45,300 bases of DNA. Origin: Alphaproteobacteria bacterium. Its GTDB lineage: Bacteria; Pseudomonadota; Alphaproteobacteria; Geminicoccales; Geminicoccaceae. A model generated the notes under the pieces. That model searched no databases, was not told the DNA's origin, and was given only the letters and a program-made list of their open reading frames with translations. The stretch covers positions 1 through 45,300 of the forward strand of contig JALSIM010000034.1 in assembly GCA_026990035.1 (NCBI GenBank), given 5' to 3'. Of the stretch, positions 35,460-44,594 are shown in pieces. Positions within the stretch are counted from its first letter, which is position 1. Every line of letters starts with the position of its first letter. Both the position numbers and the translations under genes were made by a program.

Positions 35460-36611
35460 ATGCAGAAATGGGTTGTGTCGGGGATGGCCGCACTGGCCCT
35501 CGCCGGAGCCGCGGAGGCGGCGGATTTTCGCGACACCGAACGCTATCTGTTCGTGCCGAACCGCAATTCGGCCGACGTGGCGGTGATCGACACGCGTCGC
35601 GATCGGGTGGTGGCCCGTCTGCCGGTGGGCCGTGTTCCGCACCAGGTGCTGGTGTCCGATACCCTCGGCAAGCTGGTTTCGAGCAATACCGCCGACGACA
35701 CGATCTCGGTGATCGACCTCGGCGGGGATGGCCCGGCCACCGAGATCGCCCTCGACATCCTGCCCGAACACATGCAGCTCGCACCCGACGGCGAGCTCCT
35801 CGCGGTCGGCAACATCGAGGCGGGTACGGTGTCCCTGGTGTCCCTCGCCGAAATGCGCGAGATCGCCCGTGTCGACGGTCTCCACGAACCCCACAATCTG
35901 ACCTTCGGCCCGGATGGAAGCCGGCTCTACGTGGCGAATCTCGGGGCCGACTTCGTGAGCGTCGTCGATGTCGCGACGGCGAAGGTGATCGAGGAGATCC
36001 GCATCGGTGAAGGCCAGGCGGTGGCCGCCGCCGGAAGCGGCGACATGGAGTATCAGGGGATCATCAACGTCACCGCCACCCCGGACGGCCGTCTCGGGTT
36101 CGCGGCTTATGGCGAGGGCAACCGCCTCGCGGTGCTCGATCTCCGCACCGGCCGCCCTAAGAAGACCCTGGAGCTCGGCGAGCTTCCCTGGCGGGCCTAC
36201 ACCACCGCCGACGGGCGCTTCATGATCGTCCCCAACAACGGCGACGAGACCGTCTCGATCATCTCCACCAGCAGCCTCCGGGAGGTGGCCCGGCTCGAGG
36301 GTGCCGCCGGGATGACCGGGGTCAACACCGGCTGGTTCGAGACCACCGCCTTCGTCGTCAGTAACGCCGAGGAGAAGCTCGTGGTGATCGACCTCGTGAC
36401 GATGGAGAACGCGGGCGAGATCGCCCTTCCGGGCACCCCGGAGACGGGCGTCACCACACCCGACGGCACCCGCCTCTATCTGGCCATCAGCAGCACCGAT
36501 CAGGTGGCGGTGATCGATACCCGGAGGCGCGAGCTCGTCGGACTCATCGACGATGTCGGGGAGGAGCCCTGGGGCACCTTCATGGTGGGCGCGCTCAATT
36601 ACTGCCACTGA
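35460..36611 (+). CDS. Exported YVTN-type beta-propeller protein under B12 riboswitch control
   Basis: The 383-residue product has a signal peptide (MQKWVVSGMAALALAGAAEA, mature near residue 21) and then seven to eight YVTN/YncE-like repeats of about 42-45 residues, each with a PDG(xx)L(YF)VA strand and a (V/I)(AS)VIDT- or VIDL-type strand (RNSADVAVIDTRRDRV, GADFVSVVDVATAK, STDQVAVIDTRRRE). It ends NYCH. The fold is a secreted propeller; substrate and enzymatic residues are not recognisable. The AGGAG box 8 nt before the ATG sits in the riboswitch leader. Control by cobalamin suggests corrinoid or B12-related work in the periplasm; this is inference. Confidence 0.93.
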   Translation: MQKWVVSGMAALALAGAAEAADFRDTERYLFVPNRNSADVAVIDTRRDRVVARLPVGRVPHQVLVSDTLGKLVSSNTADDTISVIDLGGDGPATEIALDILPEHMQLAPDGELLAVGNIEAGTVSLVSLAEMREIARVDGLHEPHNLTFGPDGSRLYVANLGADFVSVVDVATAKVIEEIRIGEGQAVAAAGSGDMEYQGIINVTATPDGRLGFAAYGEGNRLAVLDLRTGRPKKTLELGELPWRAYTTADGRFMIVPNNGDETVSIISTSSLREVARLEGAAGMTGVNTGWFETTAFVVSNAEEKLVVIDLVTMENAGEIALPGTPETGVTTPDGTRLYLAISSTDQVAVIDTRRRELVGLIDDVGEEPWGTFMVGALNYCH

Positions 36612-37392
36612 GCGCGGATTTCTCGCGGTTCTTCTGTTCGGTCTGCTCGCGGCACCGGTGTCGCCGGGGCGGGCCGAGCCCTTCCTCGATCGCCTGGGGC
36701 TGGGCGAGGATCGCCGCCGGACGGTGGAGAGCCGCTGCGGCGAGGATCGCCTGTGCATCGCCCGCCGGCTCGCGGCCCTGGAGCCCGAGCGATACCGGCT
36801 CGTTCGGGTGCGGACCCCCGACACCGATACCATCCGCTGGGTGCGGAGCCGGCCTTCGATCACCGCCGTGGAAGCGCTCGAAGACGGGCGTCTCCTGGTC
36901 CGGCTCGAGCGGTTCGGCCGCCGCCTGCTGCGGGAATTCGCGGAGGGCCTCCCGCGGTCCGCCCGCATCGTTCTCGATCTCCGTTCCAACGGAGGGGGCG
37001 ACTTCGGCCGCATGCTGCGCCTCGCCCGGGCGCTCCTCGGCACGCGGCCGTCGCCCCCGCTTCTCGTCACCGACCGCGGGACGACGCCCTTTCCCTCGCC
37101 CGATGTCCCGCCCCTGGATCTGCGTCTCGAGGCGGTCCTGATCGGCCCGCGAACCGCGAGCAGCGCCGAAGTCCTGGCCGCCCTCGCGGCCCGGGCCGGG
37201 GTGGCCCTCTGTGGCGGACGGAGCCGCGGCAAGGACTGGCTCGAGGAGGTCGTGCCGGTGCGTCAGGGCTGGCAGCTCTACGTCCGCCGCGGCCGCATCA
37301 TCGTGCCCGGCGTGACGCTGGCGGGCGGCCTGCGACCCTCGGCCGACGCCGGCTCCTGTCCGGAGATCGGTTCCGCGCCCTTTCTTCGATGA
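36553..37392 (+). CDS. Exported S41-peptidase-like protein, compact
   Basis: The 279-residue product matches the C-terminal-processing peptidase (S41) core: SARIVLDLRSNGGGDFGRML (about residues 137-154), LIGPRTASSAEVLAAL with the candidate nucleophile Ser203, and GGRSRGKDW with candidate base Lys227. It has no PDZ domain. A membrane-like segment (FLAVLLFGLLAAPVSPGRA, ending near residue 41) reads as a signal peptide, and Cys62/Cys68 may form a disulphide. The only ATG in frame, at 36553, overlaps the propeller gene by 59 nt without a good ribosome-binding site, so a non-ATG start nearer the hydrophobic segment is possible. Second gene of the B12-controlled unit. Confidence 0.85.
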   Translation: MSGRSPGAPSWWARSITATERGFLAVLLFGLLAAPVSPGRAEPFLDRLGLGEDRRRTVESRCGEDRLCIARRLAALEPERYRLVRVRTPDTDTIRWVRSRPSITAVEALEDGRLLVRLERFGRRLLREFAEGLPRSARIVLDLRSNGGGDFGRMLRLARALLGTRPSPPLLVTDRGTTPFPSPDVPPLDLRLEAVLIGPRTASSAEVLAALAARAGVALCGGRSRGKDWLEEVVPVRQGWQLYVRRGRIIVPGVTLAGGLRPSADAGSCPEIGSAPFLR

Positions 37393-37445
37393 TGCGCGGG
37401 AACTCCGGAGATTCTATATTCGGTGCGGTGGGAAGGCGTGGCGAG

Positions 37446-37694
37446 GTGGCGGTGCCGAAGCGGTTCGACACGAGACTGCTGCTGTTCCTGGGGCGCAACT
37501 GCCTGCTCGGAATCCTGGTGGGGTGGAGCGTTCTGGCCGGGCTCCTCTATTTCGACGTGGCGGGTTTCGGCACGGTTCTGTTCGGCGCCGCCGAGCGCTG
37601 GCTGGCGCTGGCCATGGCCGCGGCCGGGTTCGCCGTCACTTTCGGCAGTCTGGCCATGGGCACGGCGGTCTTCCTCCTGCCCAAGGACTACTGA
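37446..37694 (+). CDS. Small two-helix inner-membrane protein
   Basis: An 82-residue product starting VAVPKRFDTRLLLFLGRN with two predicted membrane helices (about 18-38 and 50-77; NCLLGILVGWSVLAGLLYFD and LALAMAAAGFAVTFGSLAMG). I recognise no characterised family. The GTG at 37446 has GGAAGG 9 nt upstream; ATGs at 37389 and 37392 give an N-terminal extension and overlap the S41 gene, but lack a ribosome-binding site. It follows the S41-like gene by 53 nt and may be the third gene of the riboswitch transcript, though the short AT-rich stretch ATTCTATATT just upstream could be its own promoter. Confidence 0.75.
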   Translation: MAVPKRFDTRLLLFLGRNCLLGILVGWSVLAGLLYFDVAGFGTVLFGAAERWLALAMAAAGFAVTFGSLAMGTAVFLLPKDY

Positions 37695-37703
37695 ACCCGG
37701 ACG

Positions 37704-38228
37704 TCAGCCGCGACCGGCGAGGAGGGCGAGGCGTTCGAGCTCGGCCTCGCGGATCCCCATCGTCCGCAGATGGGCGACCGTGTTGTGCAGATATTCGGCG
37801 CAGGGACCCGAGATTCCGCTGGCCTGCCGGATCCGGCGGAGGCGCTCCGCCTCCGGCAGATGTCCGACATACTGTTCGTGGTCCCGGCGAACCAGGTAGC
37901 ACCAGGCCTCGACGGTGGGGCCCGAAGCCAGGGTCACCGGCAGCCGTCGCCGCTGATAGACGTCGGTGACGAGCTCGCGTTCGTCGAGGTAGGTGAGCAC
38001 TTCCGGCTCGCGGACAGGGGCGATGCCGAAGGCCCGTCCCCGGCAGCGACCCCCCCGGTCGAGCCCGAGCACGAGGCCCGGTCGCTGTCGCGTCCCGCGA
38101 TGCACGTAGGAGGACACGCAGAGGGCGCGGTGATAGCCCTCGAGCAGGGCCGGCTCCGAGCTCTCGTAGGCGAAGCCCGGCCGCCACATCAGCGAGCCGT
38201 AGGCGAACACCCAGATCGTTCCCGCCAT
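37704..38228 (-). CDS. chaC: Gamma-glutamylcyclotransferase, ChaC family
   Basis: ChaC proteins cleave glutathione to 5-oxoproline and Cys-Gly in the cytosol. The 174-residue product has the family start WVFAYGSLMWRPGF (glycine-rich substrate loop), EGYHRALCVSSYVHRGT, RQRPGLVLGLDRGG, and RAFGIAP, followed by YLDERELVTDVYQRR; the Glu in DERE is the likely catalytic acid. Length is normal. It starts 15 nt after tyrA stops on the same strand, so it probably rides on the aromatic amino acid operon, which makes little metabolic sense and may be incidental. Confidence 0.93.
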   Translation of the reverse strand: MAGTIWVFAYGSLMWRPGFAYESSEPALLEGYHRALCVSSYVHRGTRQRPGLVLGLDRGGRCRGRAFGIAPVREPEVLTYLDERELVTDVYQRRRLPVTLASGPTVEAWCYLVRRDHEQYVGHLPEAERLRRIRQASGISGPCAEYLHNTVAHLRTMGIREAELERLALLAGRG

Positions 38229-38243
38229 CCGCTCCCGCCGCGA

Positions 38244-39182
38244 TCAGTCCGGTTCGGCCTTCGTCCGATCGCCGGCCGAGGGCCCCGGCACCGGCAGGCG
38301 CTCGAAGGCCTGGCCGGCCTCGATCACCGCCCGCCGGATGGCGCGGGTACGCGAGAACAGCTCGAAAAGAGTATCACCGTCGCCCCAGCGGATGGCCCGC
38401 TGCAGCCTCACCAGATCCTCGGTGAAGCGGCCGAGCATCTCCAGCACCGCCTCGCGGTTGGTGAGGAACACGTCGCGCCACATGGTGGGATCGGAGGCCG
38501 CGATCCGGGTGAAATCGGTGAAGCCTCCGGCGGCATACTTGAACACCTCGCTGCGGGTCTGGGTCTCGAGATCGGCCACCGTGCCGACGATGGTGTAGGC
38601 GATCAGATGCGGCAGATGCGAGGTGATGGCGAGGATCCGGTCGTGATGCTCGGGCGTCATCAGATCGACCGAGGCGCCGGTCAGCTCCCACAGCGCCCGC
38701 ACCCGCGCCGTGGCTTCCGGGTCGGTGTCCTCGATCGGGGTCAGGATCACCCGGCGGTCGACGAACAGGGTGGCGAAGGCGGCGTCCGGACCGGAACGTT
38801 CGGTACCGGCCACCGGATGGCCGGGCACGAAGAGGCCGGGCGCCGGCAGATGGGGCACCACGTCGTGGACGATCTGGGTCTTCACCGAACCCACGTCGGT
38901 GATCACCGCCGCCGCATCGAGGCCCGGCGCCATGGCCTGGGCCACCGGCCCCATCGCTGCCGGCGGCACTCCGAGGACGACGAGATCGGCGCCCTCGACC
39001 GCCTGGGCGGGGTCGGCCAGCGCCCGGTCGCAGAGCCCGAGCTCGAGGGCGCGTTCGCGGGTTTCGGCACGACGGGCGCAGGCGACGATCTCCTCGACCG
39101 CGCCCTTCTGCCTGAGCGCCAGTGCGAGGGAACCGTTGACGAGACCGATGCCGAGGAGGGCGATCCGACGGAAGGATGACAT
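38244..39182 (-). CDS. tyrA: Prephenate/arogenate dehydrogenase family protein
   Basis: Oxidatively decarboxylates prephenate or arogenate on the tyrosine route. The 312-residue product starts with a Rossmann motif (ALLGIGLVNGSLALALRQKG), has DVGSVKTQIV, the catalytic-region HPVAGTERSGPDAA and the substrate-binding LPHLIAYTIVGTVAD, then FTDFTRIAASDPTMWRDVFL in the helical C-terminal domain. No ACT or chorismate mutase domain is attached. The start overlaps the hisC stop by 1 nt (TGATG). Sequence does not decide between prephenate and arogenate. Confidence 0.94.
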   Translation of the reverse strand: MSSFRRIALLGIGLVNGSLALALRQKGAVEEIVACARRAETRERALELGLCDRALADPAQAVEGADLVVLGVPPAAMGPVAQAMAPGLDAAAVITDVGSVKTQIVHDVVPHLPAPGLFVPGHPVAGTERSGPDAAFATLFVDRRVILTPIEDTDPEATARVRALWELTGASVDLMTPEHHDRILAITSHLPHLIAYTIVGTVADLETQTRSEVFKYAAGGFTDFTRIAASDPTMWRDVFLTNREAVLEMLGRFTEDLVRLQRAIRWGDGDTLFELFSRTRAIRRAVIEAGQAFERLPVPGPSAGDRTKAEPD

Positions 39183-40282
39183 CAGGCGGCCCCCCGTTCG
39201 AGGAAACGGGCCAGGGTCGCGACCAGCCGCCGGTTCTCCTCTTCGGTGCCGACCGTGAAACGGAGGCTGTCGGGCAGGCCATAGGCTTCCATGCGCCGCG
39301 GGATGACCCCGGCGGCCTCGAGAAAGGCGTCGGCGGCCACCGCGTCCCGGCCGGGACGGCGTGGGAAATCGACGAGCAGGAAATTGGCGACGCTCGGATG
39401 GACGACGAGACCCAGCGCTTCCATCTCCGTCTTCAGCCAGGAGAGCCAGCGATCGTTGTGCCGCCGCGAGCGCTGTTCGTGCTCGACGTCGAGCAGCGCC
39501 GCGACACCCGCCTCCTGGGCCGGCTGGGAGACGTTGAAGGGGCCGCGGATGCGGTTGATCACATCGACCACGGCGGGGTCGGCGAACATCCAGCCGAGCC
39601 GCAGCGCCGCCAGGCCGTGAATCTTCGAGAAGGTCCGGGTGACCACGACATTGTCGTGCCGTTCGGCCATCTCGAGACCGGAGCCGTAGTCCTCGGCGCC
39701 GACGAACTCGGCATAGGCCGAATCGATCACCAGCAGCACCTCCTCGGGGAGGCCGGCACGCAGACGGGCGAGCTCCGCCAGCGACAGATAGCTCCCGGTG
39801 GGGTTGTTGGGATTGGCGAGGAAGAGAATGCGGGTACGGCTGGTGATCCGGGCGAGCAGAGCATCGACATCGGCCCGCAGTTCCCGTTCCGGGGCGGCCA
39901 CCACATGGGCGCCGGCGGCCAGGGCGGCGAGCCGGTACATGAGAAAGCCGTGCTCGCTCATCAGCACCTCGTCGCCGGGGCCGACATAGGCCCGGACGAG
40001 AAGGGTGATCAGCTCGTCGGAACCGGCACCGCAGACGATCCGCTCGGGATCGATGTTGTAGCGACGCCCGATCGTCCGCCGAAGCCGCGTGCAGCCCCCG
40101 TCGGGATAGCGGTGGAGGCCCGTGGCGGCGGCACGATACGCTTCGATCGCCGCGGGGCTCGGCCCCAGCGCATTCTCGTTCGACGACAGCTTGGCGACCG
40201 GCCCTTCGGCCGCGACGGTCGCCTTGCCGCCGACATAGGGTGTGATCTCGAGAATGCCCGGACGCGGGCGGGGGACGGTCAT
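39182..40282 (-). CDS. hisC: Histidinol-phosphate/aromatic aminotransferase
   Basis: A class-I/II PLP enzyme of 366 residues. It has KLSSNENALGPSPAAIEAYR, the cofactor-contact GAGSDELITLLVRAYVGPGD, NPNNPTGSYLSLAELARL, DSAYAEFVG and the PLP lysine in TRTFSKIHGLAALRLGW. In alphaproteobacteria this family member in a tyrA/chorismate mutase cluster often acts on both histidinol phosphate and aromatic keto acids. It follows the chorismate mutase gene by 33 nt and couples to tyrA through a TGATG overlap. Confidence 0.94.
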   Translation of the reverse strand: MTVPRPRPGILEITPYVGGKATVAAEGPVAKLSSNENALGPSPAAIEAYRAAATGLHRYPDGGCTRLRRTIGRRYNIDPERIVCGAGSDELITLLVRAYVGPGDEVLMSEHGFLMYRLAALAAGAHVVAAPERELRADVDALLARITSRTRILFLANPNNPTGSYLSLAELARLRAGLPEEVLLVIDSAYAEFVGAEDYGSGLEMAERHDNVVVTRTFSKIHGLAALRLGWMFADPAVVDVINRIRGPFNVSQPAQEAGVAALLDVEHEQRSRRHNDRWLSWLKTEMEALGLVVHPSVANFLLVDFPRRPGRDAVAADAFLEAAGVIPRRMEAYGLPDSLRFTVGTEEENRRLVATLARFLERGAA

Positions 40283-40315
40283 CGTCGAATCTCCGAGGAT
40301 GGACGGCCGGCCGGA

Positions 40316-41203
40316 TCAGTCACCGTGGGGATCCGCGATGGGGCGGGGATAGGCGCCGATGACGGACAGGCCGAGCAGGCGTTCACGGGTCTCCGCCAGT
40401 GCGCCGTGCAGGGACCCGCTGTGACGGTCGTGGAACCCGGCGATCTCGATGAGATGCACCGTGGATCCGCGTTCCCGCTGATAGGCGACCGCCAGCCAGA
40501 TGGGATCGAGACCGGGCGCCTTCAACAATCCGCGGAGCCGCGAGCGGCTGAGGTCCTCCCGGGTTTCGAGAACCAGCAGGCTGCGATCCTCGCCGCTCGC
40601 CTGCAGCGGCAGATCGCCCACGAGCAGGCCGCCGGTCTCCTCCGCCACGCCCGCCAGCCGCACGAAGGGCAGACGCGCGACGACCCGCGGACGGAAGGGT
40701 TCGGCCGCCGCCATGTCGATCCACCAGCGGTCTTCCGCCCCGGGCAGCGGCAGCAGGGCGAGCTGCGCCCGTCCTTCGTCGAGCAGCCTCAGGGCATGGG
40801 CCGGACTGCCCGCATCGACCACCGGCGTGACGGCTCCGAAATGGTCGCGGGCGACGGTCGCCAGATCCTCCTGGCCGCGGCAGAGGGCGAGGGAGAACGG
40901 CGTCTGCAGCCGGGTCGCGGCGGCGAACAGCTCGCGCCACATGCGGACCAGCGTGTCGGGTGGAAACCGGCCGTCCGCCCGGGCGATCAGGCGGCGCAGG
41001 ATCGCTGCTTCCCGGGCGGGACGCAGGGCGAGCCGGTTCTCGGTCCGGTCGCCCTTGAGGGCGGCGAGGCGGGCGACCGTCCGCAGCCGTTCGACCAGAA
41101 GGTCGAGGAGCCGGTCGTCGATGTCGTCGATCGCCTTCCGCAGATCGGCGAGCCGGGAGGTTTCTTCCACGGATCCCTCGAATCTTCGCACTGCCGCGGC
41201 CAC
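40316..41203 (-). CDS. Chorismate mutase fused to a degenerate P-protein-like domain
   Basis: The 295-residue product has a type-II chorismate mutase domain (about residues 18-100; LRKAIDDIDDRLLDLLVERL, RPAREAAILRRLIARADG). The rest follows the P-protein (PheA) order but is decayed: a prephenate-dehydratase-like region (about 105-215) without a recognisable TxRF motif, and an ACT-like end with SVIGAYPRPI resembling the VLGxYP end of PheA ACT domains. So mutase activity is likely and dehydratase activity is doubtful. The C-terminal half could serve as a regulatory domain. It heads the cluster chorismate mutase-hisC-tyrA-chaC and is divergent from the AsmA gene. Confidence 0.88.
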   Translation of the reverse strand: MAAAVRRFEGSVEETSRLADLRKAIDDIDDRLLDLLVERLRTVARLAALKGDRTENRLALRPAREAAILRRLIARADGRFPPDTLVRMWRELFAAATRLQTPFSLALCRGQEDLATVARDHFGAVTPVVDAGSPAHALRLLDEGRAQLALLPLPGAEDRWWIDMAAAEPFRPRVVARLPFVRLAGVAEETGGLLVGDLPLQASGEDRSLLVLETREDLSRSRLRGLLKAPGLDPIWLAVAYQRERGSTVHLIEIAGFHDRHSGSLHGALAETRERLLGLSVIGAYPRPIADPHGD

Positions 41204-41368
41204 CTATAGCGGCGTCGCCCGGCAGGTAAAGCCGGCCGCACCCCTCCGCTCCCTTCGCGGCGTCGATTGCGGTCGGGCGGCGCCGATTGCGGTTGGAAAG
41301 CGCGCCTCCCTGTACGATACTCCGCCGGCGCCATCGTCTCCGCCTCATCGGTCGAAGGAAAATATCTC

Positions 41369-43462
41369 ATGCGCCGCATTCTGACCGTCGTTTTCGGACT
41401 GCTGCTGATCGTCGTGCTGGCGGTCGCGGGCCTGTTCTTCGCGGTTCCGGACGGCTTCATCGAGGGACGGGTCGAATCCATGGCCGGAGAAGCCCTCGGC
41501 CGGGAACTCGCGATCGACGGCGATTTCACGGTCCGTCGCTGGCCCCCGATCGCGGTGGCGGCGGAGAACATCCGGCTGGCCAACGCCGACTGGGGCGAAG
41601 ACGGGGACATGCTTCGCATCCGCCGCCTCGAGCTCGAGCTGGACGGCTGGGCGCTCCTGTCGGGCAGAGTCGTCCTGAAGCGCTTTCTGCTGGAGGCGCC
41701 CGACCTCCTTCTCGAGCGCGATGCCGAAGGGCGGGCCAACTGGGAGTTCGAGGGGATGGCGGCGGCCGCCGCCGACGAGCCGGCGGCGGCGCGAGACGGT
41801 GACGAGGAACGAGGGGCGCCGGGCTTCGTCGAGCTCCGCGAGATCCGTGTCACCGAGGGAAGGGTGCGCTACCGGGACGGAAGCACGGGCGAGACGCGGA
41901 CGGCCGAAGACATCACCCTCGCGGTCCTCGAAGAACGCGCCGCGCGCAGCCTTTCGGTCGAGGGTAGCCTCGATCTCGACGGTGCGCCGCTTCGCCTCAC
42001 CGCGGAGATCGTCGATCCGAGGGCGCTGGCGGCGGGGGGACGCGGTGAGATGAAGGCCCGCTTCGAGCTGCCGGAAGGTGCGGTCGCCTTCGCCGGGCGG
42101 ATCGACGGGACGACGCCCGAGCTCGCGGGAACCCTCGACCTCGCCTTCACCGATCTGCGGGGGGCGCTGGCGCGCTTCGGCATCGCGCCCGAGCTCACCG
42201 AGGAGGTGCTCGGGGAACTGGTGCTGACCGGTACCCTCAACGCCAGCCCGCGGGCGCTGGCCCTCCAGGAGCTGGAACTCGCACTCGACGACATCACGGC
42301 GCGCGGGCGCATCGGCGTCCTCGGCCTCGATGCCCGGCCGCGGGTCGTGGCGGAACTGGCGTTCGGCGCGCTGGCTCTCGATCCCTATCTGCCACCGGCC
42401 GGCGAGGCTTCGGAGCCGGAAGAGGAGAAGACCGCCGGCACGGGGGCCGACGGCTGGCCGGACGATCCCCTCGAACTGCCGCTGCCGCTGCCGTTCGATG
42501 CCGAACTCGATTTGCGCTTCGAATCCCTCGCCGCACGCGGCATCGCGCTCGATGGTGGAAGGCTGCGGGCCACCATGGAAGGGGATTCGGCGGCGCTCGA
42601 GGTGGTGGAACTCGCGGCCTACGGGGGGCGGATCGCCCTCGAAGCGCAGCTCACCGCGGGGACCCCCCACCGGATCGCCCTGGAAGGGCGGACGGACGGA
42701 TTGCAGATGTTGCCGCTGCTGACCGCGGTGGCGGGCTTCGACCGCCTCGAGGGGCGGGGTGATGCGGAATTCGCGATCACCGCCAGCGGCGGCAGCGTGA
42801 AGGAACTGGTCGGGGCGCTCGACGGCCAGGGGCGGATCGTGATGCGGGACGGGGCCATCGTCGGTGTCAATATCGCGGCGATGGTCCGACAGGTGATGAC
42901 CCTGGGGCAGGAGGGGGGCGGCGAGCCGCCCGTCACCGATTTCGCCGAACTCGGCGGCAGCTTCACGATCACCGAGGGAATCGTCGAAAACCGGGATCTG
43001 CTCCTCAAGGCGCCGCTGCTGCGCCTCGACGGGGAGGGAACCGTGGACCTTCCCGCCCGCCGGCTCGACTACCGGATCCGTCCCGCACTGGCGGCGACCC
43101 TCGAGGGTCAGGCGGCGAGCCGGGAGCCGGTGTTCAAGGCGGGGGTCCCGATCGTGCTCACCGGTCCGTGGGAGGCGATCGAATGGCGGTTCGACATCGG
43201 CGGTACGCTGACCGAGGCGATCACCGATCCGGCCGGGATCGGTGAGCTGGTCGGCGATCTCCGGGCCGACCCGGAGATTCTCGGCAAGCTCGGTCGGGAT
43301 TTCGGTGGGGCCGTCGAAGGGGTCACCGGGTTCGTCGGCGGGGTGCTCGGAGAGGGCGGTGGCGGAGAGGCCGAAACGGCACCGCCGGCGGCCGGTGATG
43401 TCGCGCCCGACACGCCGCTCGCGCCCGCCCGCAAGCTCTTCGAAGGCATTCTGGGGCGCTGA
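41369..43462 (+). CDS. AsmA-family inner-membrane-anchored protein
   Basis: A 697-residue envelope protein with an N-terminal membrane anchor ([20 protein letters not shown]) and a large periplasmic part. AsmA/TamB-like proteins form beta-strand grooves for lipid transport between membranes; the AsmA group itself is linked to outer-membrane assembly. The N-terminal AsmA part reads [20 protein letters not shown] and [20 protein letters not shown]. The C-terminal part has the repeated motif [20 protein letters not shown] and [18 protein letters not shown]. The start at 41369 gives the anchor directly; the upstream frame is shadow. It is divergent from the chorismate mutase gene. Confidence 0.92.
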   Translation: MRRILTVVFGLLLIVVLAVAGLFFAVPDGFIEGRVESMAGEALGRELAIDGDFTVRRWPPIAVAAENIRLANADWGEDGDMLRIRRLELELDGWALLSGRVVLKRFLLEAPDLLLERDAEGRANWEFEGMAAAAADEPAAARDGDEERGAPGFVELREIRVTEGRVRYRDGSTGETRTAEDITLAVLEERAARSLSVEGSLDLDGAPLRLTAEIVDPRALAAGGRGEMKARFELPEGAVAFAGRIDGTTPELAGTLDLAFTDLRGALARFGIAPELTEEVLGELVLTGTLNASPRALALQELELALDDITARGRIGVLGLDARPRVVAELAFGALALDPYLPPAGEASEPEEEKTAGTGADGWPDDPLELPLPLPFDAELDLRFESLAARGIALDGGRLRATMEGDSAALEVVELAAYGGRIALEAQLTAGTPHRIALEGRTDGLQMLPLLTAVAGFDRLEGRGDAEFAITASGGSVKELVGALDGQGRIVMRDGAIVGVNIAAMVRQVMTLGQEGGGEPPVTDFAELGGSFTITEGIVENRDLLLKAPLLRLDGEGTVDLPARRLDYRIRPALAATLEGQAASREPVFKAGVPIVLTGPWEAIEWRFDIGGTLTEAITDPAGIGELVGDLRADPEILGKLGRDFGGAVEGVTGFVGGVLGEGGGGEAETAPPAAGDVAPDTPLAPARKLFEGILGR

Positions 43463-43494
43463 GACCGCGCCGATTCCGATCGTCGGGGGGAGGA

Positions 43495-44535
43495 ATGATC
43501 GATCTGCGCAGCGACACGGTCACCAGACCGGGTGCGGAGATGCGGGCGGCGATGGCCGCCGCCGAGGTGGGCGACGACGTCTACGGGGAGGATCCGACGG
43601 TGCGGGCGCTCGAGGAGCGGACCGCCGCGATTCTCGGCAAGGAGGCGGGGCTGTTCGTGCCTTCCGGTACGATGGCCAACCAGATCGCGATCCGCACCCA
43701 CACCGAGCCGGGCGACGAGATCATCGCCGATGCCCGGGCCCACATTCTTCTCTACGAGCGGGCGGCGCCGACGGCCCTCGCGGGGGTGATGCCGAGGCTG
43801 GTCCACAGCGAGCGGGGGATCTTCGGCGGCGATTCGGTACGGGCACTGGTGCACGGTCCCCTGCCGGGGATGCCGGCGGGGCTGTTTCCGCCCACCAGGC
43901 TGCTGTGTCTCGAGAACACCCACAATGCCGGCGGAGGCAGTGTCTGGCCCCTCGATCGTTTCGCCGAGACGGCGCGGGAGGCGCGCCGCCACGGCCTTCG
44001 GGTCCACTGCGACGGGGCCCGTCTGTGGAACGCCGCGGCGGCGGCCGGGGTGCCCGAGCGGGCCTATGCCGAACATTGCGACAGCGTGGCGGTGTGTTTC
44101 TCGAAGGGACTCGGCGCGCCGGTGGGCTCGCTGCTCGCCGGCGACCGCGCTTTCGTCGATCGCGCCCGGCGTTTCCGCGGCATGTTCGGCGGCGGGATGC
44201 GTCAGGCCGGGGTCGTCGCCGCGGCGGCGCTCTGGGCGCTCGACCACAACCGTGAACGGCTCGTCACGGATCACCTGCACGCGAGGAAACTGGCGGCGGC
44301 GCTGGCCGCGCTGCCGGCGGTGGAGATCGACCCGGAGAGGGTGGAAACCAACATTCTCTACTTCCGCCTGCGGAACAGGGCGGCGGCCAAGTTCGCCGAG
44401 GCCTGCGAGGCGCGGGGGGTGCGGGTGCTGCCCATCGGGATCGACACGGTGCGGCTCGTCACCCATCTCGACGTTTCGGCGGCGGACGTCGATCGGGCGA
44501 TCGCGGTGTTCGACGAGGTCCTGGCACGCGGCTGA
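43495..44535 (+). CDS. ltaE: Low-specificity L-threonine aldolase
   Basis: PLP enzyme that splits threonine or allo-threonine into glycine and acetaldehyde. The 346-residue product starts with the family signature [20 protein letters not shown], followed by [45 protein letters not shown], the PLP-phosphate region [11 protein letters not shown] and the Schiff-base lysine in [28 protein letters not shown] box precedes the ATG. Glycine output could feed the same one-carbon pool as sarcosine oxidase elsewhere in the window. Confidence 0.96.
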   Translation: MIDLRSDTVTRPGAEMRAAMAAAEVGDDVYGEDPTVRALEERTAAILGKEAGLFVPSGTMANQIAIRTHTEPGDEIIADARAHILLYERAAPTALAGVMPRLVHSERGIFGGDSVRALVHGPLPGMPAGLFPPTRLLCLENTHNAGGGSVWPLDRFAETAREARRHGLRVHCDGARLWNAAAAAGVPERAYAEHCDSVAVCFSKGLGAPVGSLLAGDRAFVDRARRFRGMFGGGMRQAGVVAAAALWALDHNRERLVTDHLHARKLAAALAALPAVEIDPERVETNILYFRLRNRAAAKFAEACEARGVRVLPIGIDTVRLVTHLDVSAADVDRAIAVFDEVLARG

Positions 44536-44542
44536 CGGGAAA

Positions 44543-44562
44543 GGGCGGGCCGGACCCCGCCC
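44543..44562. terminator. GC-rich hairpin between convergent ltaE and the P460-like gene
   Basis: GGGCGGG (44543-44549) and CCCGCCC (44556-44562) form a perfect 7-bp stem with a 6-nt loop, flanked by AA and by CCCCTT. It lies 8 nt past the ltaE stop and about 33 nt past the facing P460-like stop, a fitting place for a bidirectional terminator. No long U-tract is present. Confidence 0.5.
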
Positions 44563-44594
44563 CCCCTTCCGCCGATCCGGTCCGGCTTCCGGCG

